Shown here piece after piece: positions 1-7,196 of a stretch of DNA of 8,640 nucleotides; positions within the stretch are counted from its first letter, which is position 1, and every line of letters starts with the position of its first letter. The notes beneath the pieces were generated by a model. The model made no database searches, was not told the DNA's origin, and was given only the letters and a program-made list of their open reading frames with translations. The stretch is from the NCBI GenBank assembly GCA_020833085.1, contig JAJHQY010000019.1:1-8640 (forward strand), read 5' to 3'. The position numbers and the translations under genes are program-made. The DNA comes from Desulfurococcaceae archaeon. GTDB taxonomy: Archaea; Thermoproteota; Thermoprotei_A; Sulfolobales; Desulfurococcaceae.

Positions 1-693
1 AGTCGACCCTCTCCGAGGTTCTGGTTTGAGAAGTTTCGGTGGACTATTACACGGAACGGCTTCCTCGTAATTGCTGGTAAAGACGCTTCTCAAAACGAGG
101 TCGTAGTTAGGAGGTACCTAGAAGACCGCGATATTTTCCTCCACGCAGATGTGCACGGAGCTCCGGCAACTGTGTTACTAGTAAGAGGAGATAGGAGCCC
201 CGCTCTAGAAGATATACTCGACGCCGCTGTTATTGCCGCGTGCTACTCAAAGGCCTGGAAGACAGGGTTTAGCTACATCGATGTGTACTGGGTTTACGGT
301 AGTCAGGTCTCGAAAACCCCTCCATCCGGGGAGTACCTCACTAAAGGCGCATTCATGGTGTACGGGGAGAGGAGGTATTTGAGAGTGCCGCTCGTTCTCG
401 GAGTTGGGCTGAGGCTATTCTGCGATGAGGTGTATGGAGACTACGTTAAAGTATTCGCGGGTAGTCCTGAAGTGGTGAAGGAGTCTTCAATATCATACGC
501 GCTCGTAGTGCCGGGAGACCTGAGCGTAAATGGCGCTAAGAGAGAGGTTACCAGAATACTAGTAGAAGAGGCTAAGAAGAGAACTGGTGTGCTCTACGCG
601 AACATTGAAGAGAGTGTAGAGAGCGTATTACCCGGTCCTCTGAGAGTAATCGAGTGGGGGCCTGGTAGAGGGCCCTGTAAGTGTGAGCTCTAA
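1..693 (+). CDS. rqcH: RqcH/NFACT-family ribosome quality-control protein, C-terminal part (5' end outside window)
   Basis: The frame is open from base 1 to a TAA, immediately followed by an in-frame TAG, so only the last 230 residues are visible. Residues 7-53 carry the NFACT-R (DUF814) core: FWFEKFRW, then FLVIAGKDASQNE, then HADVHGAP (H52-G53). This is followed by AWKTGFSYIDVYWVYG and QVSKTPPSGEYLTKGAFMV, which are family hallmarks. Residues from about 140 on resemble the C-terminal domain seen after NFACT-R in archaeal and eukaryotic members. Known for the family: RqcH/Rqc2 proteins bind split large ribosomal subunits carrying stalled peptidyl-tRNA and act in quality control; the N-terminal NFACT-N and helical domains would lie upstream. 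The GTG at 151 lies inside the conserved block and is not the true start. The protein ends in a short tail containing Cys-Lys-Cys. The next gene, MAT, is 67 bases downstream with its own promoter-like sequence, so co-transcription is uncertain. Confidence 0.92.
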   Translation, partial: SRPSPRFWFEKFRWTITRNGFLVIAGKDASQNEVVVRRYLEDRDIFLHADVHGAPATVLLVRGDRSPALEDILDAAVIAACYSKAWKTGFSYIDVYWVYGSQVSKTPPSGEYLTKGAFMVYGERRYLRVPLVLGVGLRLFCDEVYGDYVKVFAGSPEVVKESSISYALVVPGDLSVNGAKREVTRILVEEAKKRTGVLYANIEESVESVLPGPLRVIEWGPGRGPCKCEL

Positions 694-697
694 TAGG

Positions 698-716
698 TAA
701 AGGTTAAAAAAGCTTA
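698..716 (+). promoter_or_regulatory. Candidate archaeal promoter (BRE/TATA) of the MAT gene
   Basis: An A/T-rich element, AAAGG followed by TTAAAAAA (core 704-711), lies in the 67-base gap between rqcH and MAT. Its centre predicts a start of transcription near 733, giving a leader of about 28 bases that contains the ribosome binding site at 749-755. This fits archaeal TATA/BRE geometry, but it is a sequence match only. Confidence 0.4.
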
Positions 717-748
717 ATGATTAGAGTAACTAAGACACTCTTGCGAGC

Positions 749-755
749 GGGGGTG
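749..755 (+). promoter_or_regulatory. Ribosome binding site deciding the TTG start of MAT
   Basis: GGGGGTG, a close match to the archaeal GGAGGTGAT consensus, lies five bases before a TTG at 761. It supports TTG as the start; the next in-frame ATG (codon 13, at 797) has no comparable site and would remove conserved N-terminal residues. Confidence 0.6.
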
Positions 756-760
756 CATAA

Positions 761-1996
761 TTGGCTGGTAGAAATATTGAAGTTGAGCTTCTCAGAATGC
801 AGAGCGTTAGAGATATGAGAGTTGAGCTCGTGGAGAGAAAAGGGCTTGGACATCCAGACTACATCGCTGACGCCGCTAGTGAAGTCGCCTCTAGAGCGCT
901 CTGCAAGTACTACTTAAAAGAGTTTAACACACTCCTCCACCACAATCTCGACAAGACACTCCTCGTGGGTGGTCAGGCCTCTCCCCGCTTCGGGGGAGGC
1001 TTCGTCATCGAGCCAATATACATCATAGTCGCTGGGAGAGCTACTACAGAAGTACGCCTAGGAGGCGCCACATACCACGTCCCTTACGGGAAGCTGGTAA
1101 TAGAGGCTGTTAAAGACTGGATTAGATCTAACTTCAGGTACTTAGACCCAGAAACACACGTAATTGTCGACTACAAAATTAGAAAGGGTAGCGCCGATCT
1201 AGTGACCGTGTTTGAAGCCGGTAAAGAGCAGGTACCACTAGCAAACGATACTAGTATAGGAGTAGGCTTTGCTCCACTAACACCACTTGAAAAACTAGTA
1301 TACGAGACAGAGAGGCTTCTCAACAGCAAGGACTTCAAGAAGAAGTACCCAGCTATAGGAGAAGACGTAAAAGTTATGGGTCTTAGGAGAGACAGGCACA
1401 TAGTCTTGACAATAGCCGCTGCCATAATAGATAGAGAGGTCCGCGATAAGTACGAATATATGAGTGTTAAAGAGGCTGTAGTAGAAGAGGTAAAAGCTCT
1501 CGCCCACAAGATCGCTCCTGAGTACACTGTAGAGGTCTACGTGAACACGGCAGACATGCCTGAGAGAGACAGCTTCTACTTAACTGTAACTGGCACTTCA
1601 GCTGAGCACGGGGATGACGGGGCCACTGGCAGAGGAAACAGAGCTAATGGATTAATAACGCCAATGAGGCCTATTAGCCTAGAGGCCACTGCCGGTAAAA
1701 ACCCAGTAAATCACGTAGGCAAGATCTACAATGTCCTCGCCAAGATCGTTGCTGAGAGAATTTATAAGAGCTACGAACACCTCTTAAACGACGTTTACGT
1801 TGAAATTCTGAGTCAGATTGGAAAGCCGATCGACAGACCCCTCATAGCCAGTGTAAAGCTCGTTCCAAGAGATCTAAACATGACAGACATACCAGGACAC
1901 GTGAAAAGCGACATCACTAGTATCGTGGAGGAAGAGCTCAGCAATATTAAGAGAATAACCGAGCTTATACTGAATGACCAGGTGACTCTGTTCTAA
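761..1996 (+). CDS. mat: Archaeal-type S-adenosylmethionine synthetase (methionine adenosyltransferase)
   Basis: A 411-residue cytosolic enzyme predicted to form S-adenosylmethionine from ATP and L-methionine, releasing phosphate and diphosphate. It belongs to the archaeal MAT family, which is highly diverged from bacterial MetK, and its length is normal (about 400). Recognisable blocks are [13 protein letters not shown] (residues 25-37, with His31 and Asp33), [13 protein letters not shown] (60-72), the glycine-rich [17 protein letters not shown] (278-294) and the C-terminal segment [20 protein letters not shown]. The TTG start is chosen because it follows a good ribosome binding site and keeps the RNI motif typical of the family's N-terminus. 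The last 32 bases overlap the 3' end of the minus-strand DUF460 gene tail to tail. No riboswitch-like structure is evident upstream. Identification is secure. Confidence 0.97.
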   Translation: MAGRNIEVELLRMQSVRDMRVELVERKGLGHPDYIADAASEVASRALCKYYLKEFNTLLHHNLDKTLLVGGQASPRFGGGFVIEPIYIIVAGRATTEVRLGGATYHVPYGKLVIEAVKDWIRSNFRYLDPETHVIVDYKIRKGSADLVTVFEAGKEQVPLANDTSIGVGFAPLTPLEKLVYETERLLNSKDFKKKYPAIGEDVKVMGLRRDRHIVLTIAAAIIDREVRDKYEYMSVKEAVVEEVKALAHKIAPEYTVEVYVNTADMPERDSFYLTVTGTSAEHGDDGATGRGNRANGLITPMRPISLEATAGKNPVNHVGKIYNVLAKIVAERIYKSYEHLLNDVYVEILSQIGKPIDRPLIASVKLVPRDLNMTDIPGHVKSDITSIVEEELSNIKRITELILNDQVTLF

Positions 1997-3914
1997 GCCC
2001 TCTCGACTTCTGGTACTCCTCAATTATCTTTAATATCCTTTTCCTCTTCTCCTCCGCCTCGTACTCTTCAATTACTCTCCACTGCGACATCACATTTGAG
2101 AGGACGCTAGCCGGGATTAGTACGTAGTTTTTGAGTTCTAGTAGCGGAGAAGCAGTCACTACAGGTACTCTAATAGCTCTCCAGTCAATTAGTGTATTCG
2201 GCGGAGTAATAAGTGCTAGTTTCCCCCGCCTAATACACTCTAATACACTCTCAGATAAGTACTTCGCGTCGTCTAGGTATACGTGGAGATTAGGGCAGCT
2301 ATTGCCTCCTAGACTACTAGCCTTTACAGCACACACCAACTCCCCGTTAATTAGCCCTGTAATAGCCTCTTCGAGGCTTGAAATACGCTGTAAAAGCGAG
2401 TTAATAGTTCTATCTCTCTCTACTAGCGCTTTTTTAAGAGACTCTATTTCTAGTAGTAAGCTCTGAACTCTCCTCTCACACTCCTCGCTAGTATCTCTTT
2501 TACGGGTGAGTTTGAGCTCTATTTGTAGCTCCTCTATTAACTTATCTCTAGCTCTGAGTTCTTCTTCAAGCCTTTTAATAGTACTCTCCAACTCGGCTAT
2601 TCTCGAGTAGAGTCTATCTAGCTCGCTTTTCTCAGCGCTACTCACACTCCTCTCTAGCGATGTCGAGATCCTCTGCTCTAATTTAAAGCTACGCGACAGC
2701 TCCTGAGTAAAGTACTCCTCTAGCGCTTCTACTAGACTCTTGCCCTTCAGCACTTCTACAACTATTTTCTCTCTGGCGACGCCGCGCAGTCCCCGGGTCT
2801 TGGACTCTACTTCCTCGATTAGCGCTCTCAGCGCCCTGTACGCTTTCACAGCCCCAGCTAGCGCGTCTCTAGCGTGTGAGTCTGGCACCTCAACTCCATA
2901 GAGCGCCGAGTACTCAGAGACAATTCTCCGTTTCTCCTCGACTGGTAAGTCGTAGTCAGGAGTGTAGAGAACAGCTCCTAGTTTAGAGGCGAGCTTCTTG
3001 GCGAAATCGGGTGGTTTAGACGTGTCTACGGCTACTAGAACCGGTCTTCCGAGCTTTAGTACTTCTCTAATTACAAACTCCCTGTCAGGGACTTTACTAC
3101 TAGTCACTAGCAACGGCCTGCCAGTAAAGTCCAGGACGGCTACTCCAATAGTGGTCCCGGGGTCTACTCCTACAATGACAAGTCTGCCACCGAGCTCTTC
3201 GTTAGTTTGCGTGCTCAGAGGGACTGGCTTAATAGTTATTTTCACATTGCGGCTTCTAAGAGGAGATACTACTTCGCGCACTCTCTCCACTGGCGCGTAC
3301 ACTACAAATAGCCCCTTCTCGAGGCCGCCTTTACTCCTCTTAACTAAGAGGTCGTAATCGAGACCACTCTTCTCGAGAGCTTCTTTAACCTCTTTAACAA
3401 CTCTCAGAACACACGCTCTGATACTCCTCTTAAACCTCTCACTACTACTACCGCCCTGAAGTGGAGTTCTCCCCTTAGAGACAACCACGTATGTTCTGTC
3501 GACGTGTAACTTAACTTCGCGTCCTATGCCGTGAAAAGCTGCAAGCGCGCAAACACGCGCAGCTTGTAGCGGCGTCAAGTGCGCCGCACTAATATTAAAC
3601 CTCCTTGCAATTTCAGCGAGACTCCTCTCTGTACCAGCAACCTCGACGATCTTACACCACGATGGAATAAGCTTCGAGAGTACTGCTACGTGTCGAGGAG
3701 TCTCAACTATCTCGTTCAAATTGTCAACAGCTAGTATCTCGGCGTGGTATTCGAGAATGAGTCTAATTACACCGTGAAAAGGCACGCCTTCGAGCTCTCT
3801 TAGCACAGAGCCGTCTCTCAGAACTACGACTGAATACCTAGGCGCTCTTGTAGAGCGAGGAGAGCTCCCCGGCTCAATGTCTATACCAATAACTGTAACG
3901 ATGCCTCTCCCCAT
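1965..3914 (-). CDS. DUF460/COG2433 protein: tandem RNase H-like (RuvC-fold) domains plus coiled coil
   Basis: Preferred start is the ATG at 3914 (649 residues). An upstream GTG at 3995 would add 27 residues and overlap the rio2 stop as GTGA. I prefer 3914 because the conserved IGIDIEPG block begins a few residues later and a TATA-like box lies about 26 bases before that ATG. Residue numbers below count from the GTG. An N-terminal RNase H-like domain has GIDIEPG (37-43) and LAVD (88-91). A second, clearer RuvC/YqgF-like domain has [16 protein letters not shown] (274-289), [11 protein letters not shown] (321-331) and [14 protein letters not shown] (372-385), giving plausible acidic metal ligands Asp278, Asp324 and Asp372/Asp377. 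Residues about 435-550 are a long charged coiled coil. A C-terminal domain (551-640) contains Cys555, Cys567 and Cys587. The family is described as a possible RNase H-fold nuclease; substrate and role are unknown. It follows rio2 directly and overlaps MAT by 32 bases at its end. Confidence 0.88.
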   Translation of the reverse strand: MGRGIVTVIGIDIEPGSSPRSTRAPRYSVVVLRDGSVLRELEGVPFHGVIRLILEYHAEILAVDNLNEIVETPRHVAVLSKLIPSWCKIVEVAGTERSLAEIARRFNISAAHLTPLQAARVCALAAFHGIGREVKLHVDRTYVVVSKGRTPLQGGSSSERFKRSIRACVLRVVKEVKEALEKSGLDYDLLVKRSKGGLEKGLFVVYAPVERVREVVSPLRSRNVKITIKPVPLSTQTNEELGGRLVIVGVDPGTTIGVAVLDFTGRPLLVTSSKVPDREFVIREVLKLGRPVLVAVDTSKPPDFAKKLASKLGAVLYTPDYDLPVEEKRRIVSEYSALYGVEVPDSHARDALAGAVKAYRALRALIEEVESKTRGLRGVAREKIVVEVLKGKSLVEALEEYFTQELSRSFKLEQRISTSLERSVSSAEKSELDRLYSRIAELESTIKRLEEELRARDKLIEELQIELKLTRKRDTSEECERRVQSLLLEIESLKKALVERDRTINSLLQRISSLEEAITGLINGELVCAVKASSLGGNSCPNLHVYLDDAKYLSESVLECIRRGKLALITPPNTLIDWRAIRVPVVTASPLLELKNYVLIPASVLSNVMSQWRVIEEYEAEEKRKRILKIIEEYQKSRGLRTESPGHSV

Positions 3915-3935
3915 TGAGTTTAATTGCACTGAGGA

Positions 3936-3945
3936 CTTAAAATAA
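3936..3945 (-). promoter_or_regulatory. Candidate TATA box for leaderless transcription of the DUF460 gene
   Basis: Read on the minus strand, TATTTTAA (3937-3944) is centred about 26 bases before the ATG at 3914, the expected distance if transcription starts on the start codon. No Shine-Dalgarno sequence precedes that ATG. The element lies inside the 27-codon extension that would be coding if the gene began at GTG 3995, so it bears on the choice of start. Confidence 0.4.
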
Positions 3946-3991
3946 TACTCCTCGTAGATTAAAGCCGAAGACACCACTCCCGGATCGTGTC

Positions 3992-4882
3992 TCACACACC
4001 ACTAAACTCCACAATGCTCTTGAGAGCCTCTTCTGGCGTAATTTTAACTGCGTAGTTTTTTCTAAAAAACCTCACAATGTAGTAGACATCCCTCCTGAGT
4101 AATTCAGGCGCTTTGGGGTCCTCTCTGTAGACGTACTGGGGCCAGTCTATTATGTAGGGCTTCTCGTCGTCACGTCTAATGAGAACATTGTACTCGCTGA
4201 GGTCTCCGTGGACTATTGAAGCCTTGTGATAAGCCACTGCGAGTGTCTCGAGAATATCCATTAAAACTCTGCGCGGGTCCTCCAAGTCGGGTTTCTTATA
4301 CAACTCTACTCCATTAATGAACTCTATTACAACTACGTGTCTATTATAGCCGAAGGGGGCTGGAACGAGAGTTCTGTGCACTACTAGCTCTCTCAGAGCC
4401 TTATACTCTCTCTCAGCAGCAATTACTGACAGCCTATACCACGAGAGCGACGCGCCGACCCCCCAGTCTCTAACTCTAGCTATTTTTCTAAAACTAGTCC
4501 TGCCGAGCCTCAAGAATTTCACTGCCACGTGAACACCTCCCGGAGCTAGTCCCTCATAGATCTCGCTCTCCTTGCCCTCGCCAATCTTGTCGCCAAGAGC
4601 CTCAATGACATTAGCCTTTACTAGTCCTCTCAAAGCTAGCATGTCGTATCCGGTGTAAGTTAACCTATAGACTTTCTCGTCACCAATAGTCTCTCTCTTA
4701 ATTAACCCCAGTGTATGAAGCTTGGTGAGAATAAGTACTAATTTCTCTTCATAAAGCCCCGTCGCTTTCTCGAGCAGGCTAAGGGGTATGTACTCGCGCC
4801 TAGCGTGGAGTCTCTCCATTGCGCGCAGAACTCTAAAGTCCTCCTCGAAGAGGCTCTTGTATATAAATCCCAGTTTAACCAT
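3992..4882 (-). CDS. rio2: Rio2-family atypical serine/threonine kinase/ATPase
   Basis: A 296-residue protein with the full Rio2 architecture. Residues 1-90 form the N-terminal winged helix (LSLLEKATGLYEEKLVLILTK, then LTYTGYDMLALRGLVK). The RIO kinase domain follows, with the nucleotide loop GEGKESEIYEG (101-111), catalytic lysine in VAVKFLRLGRTSFRKI (Lys122), catalytic loop IVHGDLSEYNVLI (Asp227, Asn232) and metal-binding IIDWPQ (Asp246, the position that forms an aspartyl-phosphate in Rio2 of other species). Known role: Rio2 binds pre-40S/30S particles and uses ATP hydrolysis in late small-subunit maturation. All catalytic residues are present, so activity is expected. An AGGAGGT lies just before the ATG with unusually short spacing (one base). 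The stop codon overlaps an upstream GTG of the DUF460 frame by four bases, so the two genes may be co-transcribed. Confidence 0.96.
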   Translation of the reverse strand: MVKLGFIYKSLFEEDFRVLRAMERLHARREYIPLSLLEKATGLYEEKLVLILTKLHTLGLIKRETIGDEKVYRLTYTGYDMLALRGLVKANVIEALGDKIGEGKESEIYEGLAPGGVHVAVKFLRLGRTSFRKIARVRDWGVGASLSWYRLSVIAAEREYKALRELVVHRTLVPAPFGYNRHVVVIEFINGVELYKKPDLEDPRRVLMDILETLAVAYHKASIVHGDLSEYNVLIRRDDEKPYIIDWPQYVYREDPKAPELLRRDVYYIVRFFRKNYAVKITPEEALKSIVEFSGV

Positions 4883-4920
4883 GACCTCCTGAACACCCTG
4901 CTCTAGAGCTAACTTGTAGG

Positions 4921-4930
4921 GTTACTTAAC
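4921..4930. promoter_or_regulatory. Near-palindromic TATA-like element between rio2 and the phosphoribosyltransferase gene
   Basis: GTTACTTAAC reads GTTAAGTAAC on the other strand (GTTA-NN-TAAC). Its centre (about 4926) is 43-44 bases from both start codons, the ATG at 4882 and the GTG at 4970. A start of transcription 25 bases away on either side would give leaders of about 18-19 bases, each containing the gene's Shine-Dalgarno sequence. It could therefore serve as a shared bidirectional TATA element. A second A/T-rich stretch at 4941-4950 is an alternative for rio2. Confidence 0.35.
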
Positions 4931-4955
4931 GCCACTCCATGATAATTAAGAGTTT

Positions 4956-4962
4956 AGAGGTG
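4956..4962 (+). promoter_or_regulatory. Ribosome binding site of the phosphoribosyltransferase gene
   Basis: AGAGGTG, matching the archaeal GAGGTG consensus, lies seven bases before a GTG codon at 4970. It fixes the GTG as the start of a gene that has no suitable ATG nearby. Confidence 0.6.
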
Positions 4963-4969
4963 TATTTTT

Positions 4970-5683
4970 GTGCGAGTAGTACTAAACGACGGGCTCGAAG
5001 ACCTCCTCTACGTCTTCCGGGATCGATTCGACGCCGGGCAAAAACTCGCTGCGTGGTTAAAGTCGCTCGGTGTCAGTGCTGATGTCGTCTACGCTATACC
5101 CGCGGGAGGAGTTCCCGTGGGCTTCACCGTGGCGAGATCCCTCAACACCCCACTAGATGTACTCGTGTGCCGTAAGCTACTAATACCGTGGAACCGGGAA
5201 GCGGGCTTCGGCGCCGTGGCACCTGACGGGACATACTTCTACGACGAGGCACTTGCACTGAGCTTGGCACTCACACCACAGGAGATTAAGCACTCTATTG
5301 AAGAGCAGCTGAGCGAGATTAAGCGCAGATTGAGCGTATTTAGGTGTGGTGAGCAGTACCAGCCTCTAAGTGGAAAGAGTGTGCTAGTAGTCGACGATGG
5401 TATAGCGGCTGGCTTTACTATGATCGCCGCTTCTAGATTTCTCAAGAAGATGGGTGCTAGTAGAGTAATTGTGGCTGTCCCCACGTGTCACGTAGACTCT
5501 GCTTATAGGGTTGCTAGAGAGGCTAGTGAGCTGTACTGCTTAAACCCGAGGTCTGGACTTATATATGCCGTCGCTGATGCCTACATGGAGTGGCGGGATC
5601 TAGAGGATCTAGATGTGCTTGAAGTCCTGAGAGAAGCTAAGAGGCTCGGCTTGCTGGCGTTTAAAGCTGAGTGTATAGAGTGA
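4970..5683 (+). CDS. Predicted type I phosphoribosyltransferase (COG1926-like)
   Basis: A 237-residue cytosolic protein of the PRTase fold. Residues 20-35 (FDAGQKLAAWLKSLG) and YAIPAGGVPVGFTVA (41-55) match the N-terminal part of the COG1926 'predicted phosphoribosyltransferase' group. The PRPP-binding loop is VLVVDDGIAAGFTM (138-151), with the two acidic residues Asp142-Asp143. A charged helical insertion (about 103-125) separates the two. Known for the fold: such enzymes use PRPP and a base or amine, but the substrate of this subgroup is unknown and should not be read as a named purine or pyrimidine enzyme. The threonine usual in DDGIATG is alanine here (Ala147). The gene is divergent from rio2 and ends two bases before the stop of the opposite TIP49 gene, so it appears to be a single-gene unit. 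Confidence 0.85.
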   Translation: MRVVLNDGLEDLLYVFRDRFDAGQKLAAWLKSLGVSADVVYAIPAGGVPVGFTVARSLNTPLDVLVCRKLLIPWNREAGFGAVAPDGTYFYDEALALSLALTPQEIKHSIEEQLSEIKRRLSVFRCGEQYQPLSGKSVLVVDDGIAAGFTMIAASRFLKKMGASRVIVAVPTCHVDSAYRVAREASELYCLNPRSGLIYAVADAYMEWRDLEDLDVLEVLREAKRLGLLAFKAECIE

Positions 5684-5685
5684 GG

Positions 5686-7059
5686 TTACTTCAAGAACAT
5701 GTTTTCGTACTTCTTTAAGTACTCTACGCTCACAGACACGTCTACGAAGAGCTTTCTAGCCCTCTCAACGTCTTCTACGTCTACTTTACTCGAACCTCTT
5801 TCCTCTGCTAGTATTCTAGCCGGTTCTAGTAGTTGAACAGCATACCTTAAACTCGTCTTCACACCTATTTCTACTAGCTTTTCGAGAGCTTCTGGCGCGA
5901 GCTCTATTTCGGCCTCTTCAGCTCTTATCTTAATGATCTCTCTGATCTCGTCCGCTGTGTAAGGTCGTGTCGGTATTATTAGGAGCCTGTCTAGCAAGTC
6001 TAGTGGTATTCCGTGTGGAGACTCTATGTCAGTACCGCGTATTTTCGCGAAGCCCCTGTTCGTCGCGAGTATTAGTATAGGGGCGAACTCGCTCTCCATA
6101 GCCCTTGTGAGGAAACTGAACGCCTCTATATCGAGCATGTGCGCGTCGTCTATAAATAGAACTCCGGGGACTAACTCGGCTTTCTTCTGATCAAGCCACT
6201 TCTTGACCAACTGGTCCACTTCTCTTCTGACCTCGGGCGAGATCTCGCGTTCGAATCCGAACCCGAAAATGCTGATAAAGCTCCTCTGCGCCGCGTAGTA
6301 TAAGTCGAGGTCGTGGAGTGTCAACACATTGACGATCTCCTTCTCCTTTTTAACGGGGCCTTTAGGTATCTCTACGACTTTTTTAACCTCAATATCGTAA
6401 GTCCTAGCTCCTTCAAGCTCTTTAGTCCTACCCACTCTGTAGACTCTACCTGTCTCCGCGTCAATCCATATAACGTCGCCCTTCCTAATGCCAAGTTCAA
6501 TAATTTGCTGCGTGACTTCCTCCGGCACTGTGAGAGTTACTTCTTCGTCTTTTGTAGCTAGCGTTATCTTGGCTTCTACTGGCACAGCGTAGTACGGCAT
6601 TAATGGGTGCCTAGCTCTCTTAATTTTAATCTCCTTCACTACGCCCTCGTAGACCTTTCTAACCTCTCTCACACGCACACCGAGAGCGCTCCTAACAGCC
6701 TCCATTAGGACTTCCGTCTTCTTCCTCTCGAGACTGTAAATCTCACTGCCACTCATAGAGACGAAAGGAGTGTCTTCGCCTAGTTCCCGAGCTATGGCTA
6801 CAGCGAGCGCTGTCTTGCCAGTACCCGGTGGCCCCACGAGTAGAACGCCCCTGCCAGCGAATTTGCCCTCTCTAATCATTTTCACAACTATACCCGCCGC
6901 CTCGCGAGCTTCTAGCTGCCCGACTAGTCCATCGGCTTTGAAAATAGCCCTGCCTTTCTCGTCAAGACCCAAGCCTCTTATATGGCTGTGAGCACTAATT
7001 CTCCGCCTGATCACGGGCTCTACGCGAATACCTGCGCTACTACTCACGCTGCTCACCAT
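5686..7059 (-). CDS. TIP49/RuvB-like AAA+ ATPase (archaeal pontin/reptin homologue)
   Basis: A 457-residue AAA+ protein of RUVBL family length. The N-terminal segment [17 protein letters not shown] with [14 protein letters not shown] (22-56) is typical of TIP49. Walker A is GPPGTGKT (76-83, Lys82). An inserted beta-rich domain of about 120-240 ([35 protein letters not shown]) corresponds to the family's OB-fold domain II. Walker B is [12 protein letters not shown] (299-310), sensor 1 is ILATNRG (330-336), the likely arginine finger is [12 protein letters not shown] (Arg358), and sensor 2 is [16 protein letters not shown] (Arg405). Known in eukaryotes: hexameric partners in chromatin remodelling and assembly of box C/D snoRNPs and large complexes; the archaeal role is less clear. 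The residue after the Walker B aspartate is Asp305, where eukaryotic members have glutamate. The ATG is best read as leaderless. Identification is secure. Confidence 0.95.
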   Translation of the reverse strand: MVSSVSSSAGIRVEPVIRRRISAHSHIRGLGLDEKGRAIFKADGLVGQLEAREAAGIVVKMIREGKFAGRGVLLVGPPGTGKTALAVAIARELGEDTPFVSMSGSEIYSLERKKTEVLMEAVRSALGVRVREVRKVYEGVVKEIKIKRARHPLMPYYAVPVEAKITLATKDEEVTLTVPEEVTQQIIELGIRKGDVIWIDAETGRVYRVGRTKELEGARTYDIEVKKVVEIPKGPVKKEKEIVNVLTLHDLDLYYAAQRSFISIFGFGFEREISPEVRREVDQLVKKWLDQKKAELVPGVLFIDDAHMLDIEAFSFLTRAMESEFAPILILATNRGFAKIRGTDIESPHGIPLDLLDRLLIIPTRPYTADEIREIIKIRAEEAEIELAPEALEKLVEIGVKTSLRYAVQLLEPARILAEERGSSKVDVEDVERARKLFVDVSVSVEYLKKYENMFLK

Positions 7060-7072
7060 GAGAGGAAGTAAT

Positions 7073-7095
7073 GTGCTCCATAATTAAACCAGCAC
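7073..7095 (-). promoter_or_regulatory. TIP49 promoter: TATA box flanked by a short inverted repeat
   Basis: On the minus strand, GGTTTAATTAT (7080-7090) is centred 25-26 bases before the ATG at 7059, the distance expected for leaderless transcription; no Shine-Dalgarno sequence is seen upstream of that ATG. The box is enclosed by GTGCT (7073-7077) and AGCAC (7091-7095), perfect inverted 5-base arms that could be an operator. The TATA assignment is moderately supported and the operator idea is speculative. Confidence 0.4.
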
Positions 7096-7145
7096 ACAAA
7101 CACCCCTTAAAAACATAATTAGCACTACATAGTCTCTAATCAACG

Positions 7146-7172
7146 TATTTAAAGAGAAGTTGAGTATAAACA
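7146..7172 (+). promoter_or_regulatory. Candidate promoter(s) of the membrane-protein gene
   Basis: TATTTAAAG (7146-7154) would place the start of transcription near 7175. A second A/T box, AGTATAAAC (7163-7171), would place it near 7193. Either fits the plus-strand gene that begins at 7197 or 7212; the first gives a leader that includes the hairpin at 7179-7192. The sequence does not decide between them. Confidence 0.35.
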
Positions 7173-7178
7173 ATCAGA

Positions 7179-7192
7179 CAGCGCTCACGCTG
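7179..7192 (+). repeat. Short perfect hairpin in the 5' leader of the membrane-protein gene
   Basis: CAGCG-CTCA-CGCTG forms a five-base-pair, GC-rich stem with a four-base loop, ending four bases before the TTG codon at 7197. It would be in the mRNA leader if transcription starts near 7175. It may be chance, or it may influence initiation. Confidence 0.35.
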
Positions 7193-7196
7193 GAAG

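Noticed and set aside
721..760. Possible SAM-sensing leader before MAT
   Set aside because: The leader would be under 40 bases and shows no aptamer-like structure.
1171..1527. Minus-strand open frame inside MAT
   Set aside because: Lies entirely opposite a secure gene and has no family features.
2131..2466. Plus-strand open frame opposite the DUF460 gene
   Set aside because: Serine-rich antisense shadow of the DUF460 coiled-coil and C-terminal region; no motif or ribosome binding site.
2998..3357. Plus-strand open frame opposite the RuvC-like domain
   Set aside because: Antisense shadow of a strongly conserved domain on the minus strand; low-complexity Ser/Thr/Leu composition.
6770..6991. 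Plus-strand open frame opposite the TIP49 Walker A region
   Set aside because: Antisense shadow; the real signal is GPPGTGKT on the minus strand.
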